Assembly (NCBI RefSeq): GCF_004216955.1
Contig: NZ_SGXL01000001.1
Span: forward strand, 682,001-746,000
Reading direction: 5' to 3'
From: Fictibacillus sp. BK138
GTDB lineage: Bacteria; Bacillota; Bacilli; Bacillales; Fictibacillaceae
Length of the DNA stretch: 64,000 nucleotides
The position numbers and the translations under genes were made by a program. Shown here in pieces: positions 9,442-18,258 of this stretch. The first letter of the stretch is position 1, and the number at the start of each line of letters is the position of its first letter. The notes below the pieces were generated by a model. It saw only the letters and a list, made by a program, of their open reading frames with translations. It made no database searches and had not been told where the DNA came from.

Positions 9442-11073
9442 GTGGAAAAGAAACCATTGGATAGAAGAACCTTTTTAACGTATTTAGGAACAGGCGCAAC
9501 TGCACTTGCTGCAGCAACTTCTGGATTAGGCGTTTTAACGGAAAAAGCGAACGCTCAATCAGACAGTTTAATGCGCATGAAGCCTCGCAAAAAAGGATTT
9601 AAGTTTCACCCAATTGCACCAACAGACAAAGACGAACTTGTTTTACCAAGAGGTTATAAATATGAAGTGATTGCATCCTACGGGGATGTGATCAATAAAA
9701 AAGGCGACACATTTGGATTCAACAACGATTTTACCATGTACTTTCCGATCGAGGACTCCAGCGAACATGGTTTGCTTTGGGTGAACCATGAATACACGAA
9801 CCCTTTATATGTAGAAGGTGAAAAAAAGGGTGGTAAATATACAGCAGCTCAAATCGAAAAAATGCTATACAACCAAGGCGGTTCCATTATTGAGGTCCAA
9901 GTAAAAAATGGAAAGTGGACGCTGAACAAGAATTCTGAACTAGCTCGTCGTGTAACTGGCTTAACACCTTTCGCATTAACAGGGCCAGCTAAAGGAAACG
10001 CAGCGGTTTCTGGAGCCACTTCTGTTCAGGGAACGTTTGCAAACTGTTCAGGCGGACGTACTCTCTGGAACACGGTAATGTCATGTGAAGAAAACTATGA
10101 AGATACGTCTGACGCGGCCGGTTTAAACCAAACTCACTACGGCTGGGTGATTGAAGTAGACCCGTTCGATCCAAGTTTCAAAGTAAGAAAGCACACCGCT
10201 CTTGGCCGTTTCAATCACGAGAATGCGAGTATGGGTCTCGCGAAAGACGGACGCGTAGTTGTTTATATGGGTGACGATAAAAAAGATGCTTGCGTGTACA
10301 AGTTTGTGAGTAAAGGTAAGTACGTAGAAGCAAAAGGCAAGGAAAACAGCAAACTTTTAGAAGAAGGAACGCTATATACTGCAGACCTGCAAAAGGGTAA
10401 ATGGGTAGCGTTAACGATCGAAGCGGTTCGCGAAAAAGCGGCAGGTAAAGCTGAACTTTTAGAAAAGTTTAAAACACAAGCTGATGTTGTTGTAAACGCA
10501 CATGACGCTGCCATCTTACTAGGTGCAACACCAACAGACCGACCGGAAGACGTTGAGATTTCACCTTTAGATCAAACCGTGTTCATCGCACATACGAACA
10601 ATGATAAGCACGGAAACATTCACGGACACATCACACGCTTTTTTGAAAAAGACGGAGACCATGGCGCAGAGGATTTTGACTTTGAGATCTTCGCAGCTGG
10701 CGGACGCCAAAGCGGCTTCAGTGCCCCAGATAACTTGACGTTCGACTCAAACGCGAACCTTTGGACCGTAACGGATATCTCATCCAGCAAATTGAACTCT
10801 GATGCGTGGACAAGCTTCGGAAACAACGGGATGTTCATGATTCCGACAGTCGGTCCAGACAAGGGTGTTGCATTCCAGTTCGCATCAGCACCAAAAGAAG
10901 CGGAATTGACAGGACCATCTTTCACACCAAACGAAAGAACACTATTCCTTTCCGTGCAGCATCCAGGAGAGGAAACGGAAGATAAAGCAAATCCGACAAG
11001 CACATGGCCGCAAGTTCGCGGAGGCAATCAGCCGCGTCCGTCTGTTGTGGCAATCACTGGCTTTAGGTTCTAA
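9442..11073 (+). CDS. phoX: PhoX-family phosphatase with Tat signal peptide
   Basis: 543 residues beginning with a twin-arginine signal (DRRTFLTYLGTGAT, then an alanine-rich hydrophobic stretch and a likely cleavage near NAQ, residue 39). The mature part matches the PhoX/DUF839 beta-propeller alkaline phosphatases that release phosphate from organic esters outside the cell using metal cofactors: LPRGYKYEVIASYGD, HGLLWVNHEYTNP, LGRFNHENA, VYMGDDKKDACVYKF, APDNLTFD. The start codon is GTG at 9442 with AGGGGG nine bases upstream. tatA follows after 30 bases and then tatC, so the product is probably the dedicated substrate of that translocase, comparable to phoD-tatAd-tatCd of B. subtilis but with a different phosphatase. 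Phosphate control is expected but not shown here. Confidence 0.88.
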   Translation: MEKKPLDRRTFLTYLGTGATALAAATSGLGVLTEKANAQSDSLMRMKPRKKGFKFHPIAPTDKDELVLPRGYKYEVIASYGDVINKKGDTFGFNNDFTMYFPIEDSSEHGLLWVNHEYTNPLYVEGEKKGGKYTAAQIEKMLYNQGGSIIEVQVKNGKWTLNKNSELARRVTGLTPFALTGPAKGNAAVSGATSVQGTFANCSGGRTLWNTVMSCEENYEDTSDAAGLNQTHYGWVIEVDPFDPSFKVRKHTALGRFNHENASMGLAKDGRVVVYMGDDKKDACVYKFVSKGKYVEAKGKENSKLLEEGTLYTADLQKGKWVALTIEAVREKAAGKAELLEKFKTQADVVVNAHDAAILLGATPTDRPEDVEISPLDQTVFIAHTNNDKHGNIHGHITRFFEKDGDHGAEDFDFEIFAAGGRQSGFSAPDNLTFDSNANLWTVTDISSSKLNSDAWTSFGNNGMFMIPTVGPDKGVAFQFASAPKEAELTGPSFTPNERTLFLSVQHPGEETEDKANPTSTWPQVRGGNQPRPSVVAITGFRF

Positions 11074-11103
11074 CGACTAACATCATTTTAGGAGGCGATC
11101 CAC

Positions 11104-11289
11104 ATGGGTTTTACTAATATCGGAGTACCAGGATTGATTCTGATCTTAATCATCGCGCTTATCATCTTTGGACCATCAAAACTGCCAGAGATTGGACGCG
11201 CATTCGGAAGTACGCTTCGTGAATTCAAGAATTCTGCAAAAGATCTAATGTCTTCTGATGAAAAAGAAGAAAAACCGCAGTCGAAATAA
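11104..11289 (+). CDS. tatA: Twin-arginine translocase subunit TatA
   Basis: 61 residues: a short N-terminal membrane helix ([20 protein letters not shown]), the hallmark [14 protein letters not shown] hinge, then an amphipathic helix and a charged tail. TatA oligomers make the conducting part of the Tat pore. GGAGG lies eight bases before the ATG. It sits between the Tat-signal phosphatase and tatC and would be translated from the same message. Confidence 0.95.
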   Translation: MGFTNIGVPGLILILIIALIIFGPSKLPEIGRAFGSTLREFKNSAKDLMSSDEKEEKPQSK

Positions 11290-11369
11290 AGAGATTTTGT
11301 AAGGGAGATGCGGGCGCAACAGCAAGCTTGCATCTTTTCTTCATTAAAAAGTGGAAGGAGGCTGAAGCT

Positions 11370-12131
11370 GTGAAAGCAGAAGAGATGTACTTTGTGGAAC
11401 ATCTGGGTGAACTTCGAAAACGAATCATCATAACACTCGCTATGTTTATGACGGTACTCGCCGTGTCATTTTTCTATGTGGAACCAATCTACAGCTGGTT
11501 GATCCGAGATCTGGACCAGCAACTTGCCGTCCTCGGACCAAGTGAAATTCTTTGGGTGTATTTCATGATATCAGGGGTGATTGCTATAGCCCTCACCATA
11601 CCGGTTGCTGCTCATCAAACATGGATGTTTATTAAGCCGGCATTGGATAAAAAAGAACAAAAGGTGACGCTGTCGTACATTCCCGCGTTGTTTCTATTGT
11701 TCTTGCTGGGACTGTCATTCGGCTATTTCGTCGTCTATCCGATGGTGCTGAACTTTTTGCTAGGACTATCAGAAGGAAACTTCCAGACCTTTTTCACATC
11801 GGAAAAATACTTCAAGTTCATGCTGAACCTGACACTGCCGTTCGGATTCCTGTTCGAAATCCCGCTCGTAGTGATGTTTCTGACGTCACTCGGAATCATC
11901 AATCCTATTATGCTGGCAAAAGCCCGAAAGATTTCCTACTTTGCACTCGTAGTGGTGGCCGTATTAATCACACCGCCAGACATTGTATCAGATTTTCTCG
12001 TGGTGATTCCGCTGCTCGTGCTCTATGAGATCAGCATCATGTTATCAAGATGGGTGTACCGGAAGAAGCTTGTTGCTGAACGTTTAGAGGAGCAGGAAGA
12101 AAAAGTCGTACAGATGAAAAGACCTTCATAA
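11370..12131 (+). CDS. tatC: Twin-arginine translocase subunit TatC
   Basis: The receptor subunit that binds the RR signal peptide. About 253 residues with six membrane spans; the typical start FVEHLGELRKRIII and the later glutamate region FLFEIPLVVMFLTSLG are visible. The open frame begins at 11328, but AAGGAGG at 11355-11361 points to the GTG at 11370. It is the last gene of the phosphatase-tatA-tatC unit; a terminator follows within 15 bases. Confidence 0.95.
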   Translation: MKAEEMYFVEHLGELRKRIIITLAMFMTVLAVSFFYVEPIYSWLIRDLDQQLAVLGPSEILWVYFMISGVIAIALTIPVAAHQTWMFIKPALDKKEQKVTLSYIPALFLLFLLGLSFGYFVVYPMVLNFLLGLSEGNFQTFFTSEKYFKFMLNLTLPFGFLFEIPLVVMFLTSLGIINPIMLAKARKISYFALVVVAVLITPPDIVSDFLVVIPLLVLYEISIMLSRWVYRKKLVAERLEEQEEKVVQMKRPS

Positions 12132-12141
12132 AGATGAGAAA

Positions 12142-12169
12142 GGAAGCCTGATGTGGGCTTCCTCTTTTT
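12142..12169 (+). terminator. Terminator of the phoX-tatAC unit
   Basis: GGAAGCC/GGCTTCC stem (12142-12148, 12156-12162) and a T-rich tail, immediately after tatC. Confidence 0.85.
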
Positions 12170-13412
12170 ATACAAAATGGTTGCTGCGTCTGTTTTTTTC
12201 CGCAATTAATGCTGCGTATTCATTGGCTCTTTTTGCATTTCCTTTATCCATATGAAAATCAAAAAGCTTTATTTCATAATGTTCGGCAGGAAGCACATAG
12301 CCTAACCTTTTTAAATAGGGATACATTTCTGTCTCAAGATAGTCATAATACTGCGCTTCTTGATCTGTGAGCCGGTATTTGTGCAGCTGAAAAAAATGGA
12401 TGAAGGTTGTGGAATGAATGTCTTTAGCTAGGTTTAACCCTTTTTCGACAAGTGATAAAAGTTCTGTGGTTGATTTTTTCCCTAAAAGTACAGAGGCATT
12501 TATGTATCCTTCAAGTGAACCAATATACTCTGGTGAAGAAGGGTCCTTTAGCTTCATCGATTCAAAATAATGCTCACATGCTTTTTCAAAGTCTTCGTGC
12601 AGGATGCAGTGATAGCCATAGTTGTGGAGGAGAAGAGCTTTTTGCTTTTCCAAGCCAAAGTTATCACACATCTCAATCAGCTGTTCATACTTTCCGTATT
12701 GAGGTCCGCTTGTGGTATCATGTCCCACTTGTATGAGCATCAGCATCTCCGTTTCAATCACGCGCACATAGCAATGAGATTCTTCAAAAAAACGAAGAGC
12801 GATGCTCGCATAATAATAGGCAAGTACACGAGAGTTAATGGAATGATAGGCAACGGCCAGGTGATAGAAATACTCTGGATTATGGTAATGAGCATGGTCA
12901 ATCTTCTTTAATAATTCGATAGCTTCAGAGTAATCATGTTTGCTTTGGAGCCCGTAGATTCCCTTAATATGAAGAATCATATTTTTCTCAAGCGGAGAAG
13001 GATTTTGCCATCTGTCCATCTCTTGTATAATCGATAGCGCTTTTGTGTGATCTCCCGTCATCAAATAGAATCTGGCTAACAGAAGCGTGTGCGACCTATA
13101 GAAATCAGGAATCTGCAGCAAAGCAATTTCCCCTAGCTGCTGTTTAAGAGTTTCTGCCTTTGGATGAAGCTTCATGATAATGGCTTCTTCCCATTTCTTT
13201 AAAAGGGTGTGTAATCCTCTATAGATTTTGATCTCACTCTCTATGTCGATCTCCAGTCTGTCTGCTAAAAATTGTATCGTTTCCTTTGAGACTTCCGTTA
13301 AGCCCCGTTCGATTTTACTGACATGCGTACCCGAACAGATGCCGTCCCCAAGCTCCTTTTGCGTCATATCTCTGCGTTCACGATAGAACTTAATGATTTT
13401 CCCTTCTAGCAT
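12168..13412 (-). CDS. HTH-TPR transcriptional regulator, RNPP/NprR-like
   Basis: 414 residues. The N-terminal 60 residues form a Cro/XRE helix-turn-helix (MTQKELGDGICSGTHVSKIE); the remainder is a chain of helical pairs of TPR type, including YHLAVAYHSINSRVLAYYYA and a HEDFEKACEHYFESMKL unit. This architecture and length match peptide-responsive regulators (NprR, PlcR, Rap relatives). Those usually have a short pro-peptide gene directly downstream; here the stop lies only 36 bases from the end of the converging tatC and no such gene fits. It may therefore respond to a peptide made elsewhere or to none. Target genes unknown. Confidence 0.8.
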   Translation of the reverse strand: MLEGKIIKFYRERRDMTQKELGDGICSGTHVSKIERGLTEVSKETIQFLADRLEIDIESEIKIYRGLHTLLKKWEEAIIMKLHPKAETLKQQLGEIALLQIPDFYRSHTLLLARFYLMTGDHTKALSIIQEMDRWQNPSPLEKNMILHIKGIYGLQSKHDYSEAIELLKKIDHAHYHNPEYFYHLAVAYHSINSRVLAYYYASIALRFFEESHCYVRVIETEMLMLIQVGHDTTSGPQYGKYEQLIEMCDNFGLEKQKALLLHNYGYHCILHEDFEKACEHYFESMKLKDPSSPEYIGSLEGYINASVLLGKKSTTELLSLVEKGLNLAKDIHSTTFIHFFQLHKYRLTDQEAQYYDYLETEMYPYLKRLGYVLPAEHYEIKLFDFHMDKGNAKRANEYAALIAEKNRRSNHFV

Positions 13413-13890
13413 GACTTCATCTGCCCCCCAACATAAACCACTATTATTTTGATATTTCTATTTTACTAAAGAAAACCCCAATTCGGTTTTACGTTTTTTA
13501 AGTCAAAATTACTATTTCTATCGTTTATTTAACGGTATCCCCCCTTAAGTTAGCAGTTGAAATAGGCTGTGAGTCCCGACTGAAACCCCAATGGCTTTTA
13601 ATCATTGTTAGCCGTACAATTATTTTATTAGAAACAAATAGGTACATTCATTTTGTGTCGATTGAAATTAGTTGGAAAAACAGATAGGCAGAAAGTGATT
13701 TCGACGGAAAGGCGGATGCAAAGGATATGAAATATGTTCAAAAAAATGAGCTAAAGCATAACTGGCATATGGATGATTCACCAAGTCCAAGATAACAGTA
13801 TTTCCAAAAATCTTGTTAAAGCATCTTTGACAACCCTTTGATTGAGTAAAATAATTTTAGGCAGCCAATTATGGGCTGTTTTTTCTGAAT
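13413..13890. other. Intergenic stretch with no supported gene
   Basis: A+T-rich promoter-like sequence for the regulator is followed by apparent coding debris. The only open frame with some character is a 22-codon plus-strand frame starting at ATG 13727, which may be a remnant. A plus-strand terminator closes it. Confidence 0.5.
13862..13884 (+). terminator. Orphan plus-strand terminator
   Basis: CAGCC/GGCTG stem and six T residues. No intact plus-strand gene precedes it, which suggests a lost or very small gene upstream. Confidence 0.6.
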
Positions 13891-14868
13891 TCACTCCTCC
13901 AATAAAGAATGTAAAAGATAGGTGCGGTCTTTAGTTGTACCTGTAAAAGGAAGGTTGAGTGAGTGGAGGAGATGATAGGATTGGCTTCTTGATGGGAGAT
14001 TCAGAAATTGCATGCATTCTCTATTTGTTATTGTAGTTGAGATGAATCGTGCATAATCCTTTAACGCACTGATATGGGCATAGTGATTCGTCTCTTTGCA
14101 AGTAATACAGAACCAGCTTCTTTTTCTTCTAACAAGCAAAGCATCCTCACAACTAGGACAAAACACTCCCTTAATTAGCTCCTCTTTGTTGATTTTAAAC
14201 AAATTGCAAAGATCAGGATTGTATGGCTGGTTTAGTTTGTTTATAAGCTTTACGATTTTTTTAAGCTCTTTTTTAGTTAATTTATCTTCATTATATCTTT
14301 GTTTGAATTCAACATATTTCTTTTTTAATCCAGCACTTTTAATCACTTTATAAAGAGCGTCAGTATGAGAAGGTGCACTTTCAATGAGTGTATTTGGATT
14401 TGTTATCACAACAAGAGTTTCAATTGGAATAAAAGGGATCTTGTATAGCATTAAAATTTCTGATAGGTGATGCGCTTGTCTTTCTACTTGATAAATAGGA
14501 TCTTCAAAGGATTCTTTAATATCATTAATCCTCCTAATAATTTGCGAATACAGATTATCAAAGTAGATTTGGCCACTCAGATTTTTAATCTCTAGAATAA
14601 GAAAGAATTTTTGAGTAAGAATGAGGGTGTCGATCTGAAAATAATAATTTTGATGAAGAATTCTAATATTGTGCAAAAAGATTACTTCGTTTAGAGGTAA
14701 GTACCTGTAGAAATATTCTAGTGAAAGCTCACCTTTAAATCCAGCTTTTTGACGAGCTAAATACTCCTCCATTTCTTTTCTTTTAGGATGAGAAGGCAAT
14801 CTCTTTAAGAAGGCAGATAAATTATCAATTAATAGGGGAGTTTTTCGGTGTTTTTCTACTGGATTCAC
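13891..14868 (-). CDS. NERD-domain protein with C-terminal zinc ribbon
   Basis: 325 residues. Residues about 45-160 fit the nuclease-related (NERD) domain: GELSLEYFYRYL, then FQIDTLILTQKFFLILEIKN, which keeps the restriction-endonuclease-like D...ExK core. The C-terminal part carries a four-cysteine ribbon (CPSCEDALL...CITCKETN) as in topoisomerase-type zinc fingers. DNA processing is the usual suggestion for NERD proteins; the substrate is unknown. The predicted GTG start at 14868 has its GGAA too close for a normal ribosome site, so the true start could be downstream at an in-frame ATG. Transcribed alone. Confidence 0.8.
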   Translation of the reverse strand: MNPVEKHRKTPLLIDNLSAFLKRLPSHPKRKEMEEYLARQKAGFKGELSLEYFYRYLPLNEVIFLHNIRILHQNYYFQIDTLILTQKFFLILEIKNLSGQIYFDNLYSQIIRRINDIKESFEDPIYQVERQAHHLSEILMLYKIPFIPIETLVVITNPNTLIESAPSHTDALYKVIKSAGLKKKYVEFKQRYNEDKLTKKELKKIVKLINKLNQPYNPDLCNLFKINKEELIKGVFCPSCEDALLVRRKRSWFCITCKETNHYAHISALKDYARFISTTITNRECMQFLNLPSRSQSYHLLHSLNLPFTGTTKDRTYLLHSLLEE

Positions 14869-14965
14869 TTCCTTCTATAATTTAAAATAGTTAACTCTTA
14901 TCATGGTACTTTCATCGGCTTTATACAAAGGGGCATTTTCTCAATTCTGTTATGCAGATTATGAG

Positions 14966-15038
14966 AATCGCACGTTATTCAAGATAATCGCACGTTAAAA
15001 CGATTGAATCACACGTTATTTTCAAGAATCGCACGTTA
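14966..15038. repeat. Four-unit tandem array, about 20-bp period
   Basis: AATCGCACGTTA occurs at 14966, 14986, (AATCACACGTTA at 15007) and 15027, with spacers that are themselves similar (TTCAAGA). The unit contains the palindrome ACGT. The surrounding gap 14869-15278 has no gene. Confidence 0.85.
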
Positions 15039-15278
15039 TTTTCCAAATACACGATTTTCGACAATTCACAACAAATTCAACACAGCAAGCAGTACTCATA
15101 CGACCCAACTGGCCACGCCAGTTCGCACCTATTCAAAATTCCATCCATAAATCAACCACTTCACCTCATCACCGCGGCACTAAGGTCTCATTTACAAGGG
15201 CATACTAGGCTTGGTATACTTTTTTCGTTTGAAAGAAATCCGAAATTCCTTATGAAAGTTTGAGGTTTACAGACAGCT

Positions 15279-16154
15279 ATGATGATGGCAATGAGAAAAA
15301 GACGCGGTGGAATTCTTCACCCGACAGTTGAACTTATTTTAGAATATATTTATGTTGTAATCGGCTCAGGGCTCGTGGCTCTGGCATTCTCGGTATTCCT
15401 GCTCCCGAACGAAATCGCATCGGGCGGAGTTAGCGGCATCTCGACAATCCTTTACGGACTCTTCCAATGGAAGCCTTCTTATGTGCAGTGGAGTCTCAAC
15501 ATACCGCTGTTCATCGCGGGACTTTTCTTCCTCGGAAAAAGATTCGGCGCGAAGACGCTAGTCGGGACACTTGTACTCCCATTCTTTGTTTTTATTTTCG
15601 AAGAGTGGGGAGCAGCTACACAAGAACCTCTCTTAGGCGCAATCTTCGGTGGTCTTGGAATTGGTGCCGGGCTTGGTATCGTATTCCGAGGAAAAGCATC
15701 AACAGGGGGAGTAGACCTCCTCGCACAGATCATTCACAAATATATCGGGGTCTCACTCGGAACGATTATCCTCTTTATTGACGGGACGATCGTACTCGCA
15801 TCCGCATTTATCTTTGGAATCGAACAAGCTCTTTACGCCCTGATCGCGATGTTTATCACCGCAAAAACGATCGATGTTGTGCAGATCGGTCTGGGTACGT
15901 CCAAAATGGCGCTTATCATTTCTGATCAAGAAGAAGAGCTGCGTCAAGGCATCCTTACTCATATTTACCGCGGCGTTACGAAGATCAATGCATTCGGCGG
16001 TTATACGCAGGATGAGCGTCCGATGTTGATGGTCGTTGTTGCGCAATATGAAGTTACGAAATTAAAACAATATGTCAAAAGCGTTGATCCCTCAGCCTTC
16101 GTAATCGTTGTAAATTCGAATGAAGTGCTTGGAGAAGGTTTCAAACGCGGATAA
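15279..16154 (+). CDS. yvjA: YitT-family membrane protein (YvjA-like)
   Basis: 291 residues: five or six membrane helices in the first 200 residues with glycine-rich turns (GSGLVALAFSVFLLPNEIASG, GGLGIGAGLGIVFRGKAS, STGGVDLLAQII), then a cytosolic DUF2179 domain of about 80 residues (GVTKINAFGGYTQDERPMLM). Family members are widespread in Bacilli and of unclear transport or signalling role. Position between prfB and ftsE matches yvjA of B. subtilis; the cytochrome gene cccB known next to it there is missing here. The ribosome site is weak (GAGG 16 bases upstream), so the start is not certain among several near-by ATGs. Confidence 0.85.
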   Translation: MMMAMRKRRGGILHPTVELILEYIYVVIGSGLVALAFSVFLLPNEIASGGVSGISTILYGLFQWKPSYVQWSLNIPLFIAGLFFLGKRFGAKTLVGTLVLPFFVFIFEEWGAATQEPLLGAIFGGLGIGAGLGIVFRGKASTGGVDLLAQIIHKYIGVSLGTIILFIDGTIVLASAFIFGIEQALYALIAMFITAKTIDVVQIGLGTSKMALIISDQEEELRQGILTHIYRGVTKINAFGGYTQDERPMLMVVVAQYEVTKLKQYVKSVDPSAFVIVVNSNEVLGEGFKRG

Positions 16155-16182
16155 TAATCCATAATTCCATAAGTCGAATCTT

Positions 16183-16212
16183 GCCAGCCGTTGACACACA
16201 CGGCTGGCTTTT
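16183..16212 (+). terminator. Terminator after yvjA
   Basis: Perfect GCCAGCCG/CGGCTGGC stem (16183-16190, 16201-16208) followed by TTTT. Confidence 0.85.
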
Positions 16213-16501
16213 GTATGGTTTTGTAGGACTTATGACATAAATCAGCCGTTCTTACTACAAATTCTGTAATATAAGCCGATGTTATGTACCGTATACACAG
16301 TACAAAAGTGCCTAATTTGCAAATCGATGGTCGACTTTAACCTCCGAATGTCGAAAAGTTTACTTGCAGGTTTTATGAGAAAATGAAGGATTTCAGCGAA
16401 TCGTGTCGTATTTTAACCATCACAGCCATGAGAAAACACGACAAAGGTCCCTTGTTGTAGGCAAGATGAAATACAATTGTAATAAAATTGACAGTTCGAG
16501 A

Positions 16502-16510
16502 TGTTATAAT
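16502..16510 (+). promoter_or_regulatory. Extended -10 promoter of ftsEX
   Basis: TGTTATAAT, an extended -10 with perfect TATAAT, lies 115 bases before ftsE. A TTGACA is nearby but at the wrong distance, so only the -10 is claimed. The rest of the gap 16213-16624 shows nothing else. Confidence 0.5.
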
Positions 16511-16624
16511 AGTTATTGCGGAAAAAAACTGACATTTATCGCGTGATTGTCGAAAAGACTTTATTAATAGATTGTTGATTGAATAGGGAAATATTTTTTT
16601 GGGGTAGTAAGGAAGTGATTTAGC

Positions 16625-17311
16625 TTGATAGAAATGATTGATGTTTGGAAAACATACCCGAATGGTGTCATGGCATTAAACGGGATTGACGTCTACATAG
16701 AAAAAGGTGAATTTGTTTATGTAGTCGGACCCAGTGGTGCCGGAAAATCTACATTTATAAAATGTATGTACCGTGAAGAAAAGCCGACACAAGGATCTAT
16801 TATTATAAACGGCACGAACCTTGCGAAGGTAAAAGAAAGACAAATTCCAAAAGTCCGAAGAAAAATGGGCGTTATCTTCCAGGACTTTAAACTTTTACCG
16901 CGTTTAACAGTTTACGAAAACGTAGCGTTTGCGCTGGAAGTTATTGAGGAAACTCCTAAAGTGATCAGAGAGCGCGTTATGGAAGTTCTTGACCTTGTTA
17001 AGCTGAAAAATAAAGCCCGCATGTTCCCGGATGAGTTATCCGGTGGAGAACAGCAGCGTGTATCGATCGCGCGTTCTATCGTGAACCGGCCGCCAGTTGT
17101 CATTGCGGACGAGCCTACGGGGAACTTGGATCCAGAAACCGCGTGGGAAATCATGGACATCTTTAAAGAGATTAATGACCGTGGCACGACAGTAGTCATG
17201 GCCACTCACAATAAAGAAATCGTTAATACAATCACAAAGCGCGTAATTGCCATCGAAGGCGGCCGAATTGTACGTGATGAGGCGAAGGGGGATTACGGCT
17301 ATGAAGATTAG
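16625..17311 (+). CDS. ftsE: Cell-division ABC ATPase FtsE
   Basis: 228 residues with Walker A GPSGAGKST near residue 36, Q-loop FQDFKLLP, signature LSGGEQQRVSIARS and Walker B VVIADEPTGNLDP. With FtsX it regulates peptidoglycan hydrolases during elongation/division (and sporulation entry in B. subtilis) rather than transporting a solute. TTG start at 16625 supported by AAGGAAGTGA seven bases upstream. Overlaps ftsX by 11 bases. Confidence 0.97.
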   Translation: MIEMIDVWKTYPNGVMALNGIDVYIEKGEFVYVVGPSGAGKSTFIKCMYREEKPTQGSIIINGTNLAKVKERQIPKVRRKMGVIFQDFKLLPRLTVYENVAFALEVIEETPKVIRERVMEVLDLVKLKNKARMFPDELSGGEQQRVSIARSIVNRPPVVIADEPTGNLDPETAWEIMDIFKEINDRGTTVVMATHNKEIVNTITKRVIAIEGGRIVRDEAKGDYGYED

Positions 17312-18194
17312 AACAATAAAACGTCACTTAGTAGAAGCATTCAAGAGCATGGGACGAAACGGCTGGATGTCTTTCGCTTCGATCTCTGCAGTAACTGTAA
17401 CATTACTGTTGGTAAGTGTTTTCCTGGCGATTCTATTGAACATCAACCATATCGCCAGTCAAATAGAAGATGATGTACAAATCAGAGCTTATATTGAAAG
17501 AACAGAGAAATCCGAGAATTATGATGCTTATCAAAAACAGCTAGAGAATCTTGATAAGGTAAAATCCGTTAAGTATCAGTCGAAAGAAGAAGGGCTAGAT
17601 GAATTGATTGAAAGTCTTGGAGATGAAGGAGAAGCCTTTTCTTCATTAAAAGACGAGAACCCGCTTCGTGATGCTTTTATCATCTATACGGAAGAACCGC
17701 AGGATACGGCTGCGGTAGCTAAAGAAGTAGACAAACTTAAATTCGTAAATAAAGTAGAGTATGGACAAGGGACAGTTGAAAAGCTCTTTAAAGTTACAGA
17801 TGCTGCCCGAAACGTTGGAATCGTGCTCGTTCTGGGACTTGTATTCACAGCGATGTTCTTGATCTCAAATACTATAAAATTAACCATTGTAACGCGTCGA
17901 CGTGAGATTGAAATCATGAAACTCGTTGGTGCGACAAATGGATTTATCCGCTGGCCGTTCTTTATTGAAGGATTTGCATTAGGTGTTATGGGGGCTATTC
18001 TTCCAATAATCGTAATTGCAGTAGGATATCAAGCGATATTTGACATTGTTAATCAGAAGCTTGGGACAGTCTTTATCGAGCTGCTTCCAGTAACACCGCT
18101 TATTCCTCAGTTATCAATATTGATGCTGCTGATTGGCGGAGTTATCGGAGTATGGGGAAGCTTGACGTCTGTTCGTAAGTTCTTAAAGATTTAA
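17301..18194 (+). CDS. ftsX: Cell-division membrane protein FtsX
   Basis: 297 residues: one N-terminal helix near residues 25-48, a large extracytoplasmic loop (about 50-165) that would contact hydrolase partners, and three C-terminal helices with the FtsX signature RRREIEIMKLVGATNGFIR. The open frame starts earlier inside ftsE, but ATG 17301 preceded by AGGGGG gives the expected start MKIRTIKRH. Followed after 64 bases by a secreted coiled-coil M23 protein, the probable partner. Confidence 0.97.
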   Translation: MKIRTIKRHLVEAFKSMGRNGWMSFASISAVTVTLLLVSVFLAILLNINHIASQIEDDVQIRAYIERTEKSENYDAYQKQLENLDKVKSVKYQSKEEGLDELIESLGDEGEAFSSLKDENPLRDAFIIYTEEPQDTAAVAKEVDKLKFVNKVEYGQGTVEKLFKVTDAARNVGIVLVLGLVFTAMFLISNTIKLTIVTRRREIEIMKLVGATNGFIRWPFFIEGFALGVMGAILPIIVIAVGYQAIFDIVNQKLGTVFIELLPVTPLIPQLSILMLLIGGVIGVWGSLTSVRKFLKI

Positions 18195-18258
18195 TAGATC
18201 GCAGAAGTAAAGATTCAAGAAAACGAAACAAATTAATAGGGGTTAGGGAGGAAAACGA

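Noticed and set aside
14966-15038. Possible CRISPR array
   Set aside because: The unit is only 12 bases with 8-9 base spacers that are themselves similar, and no cas genes are present.
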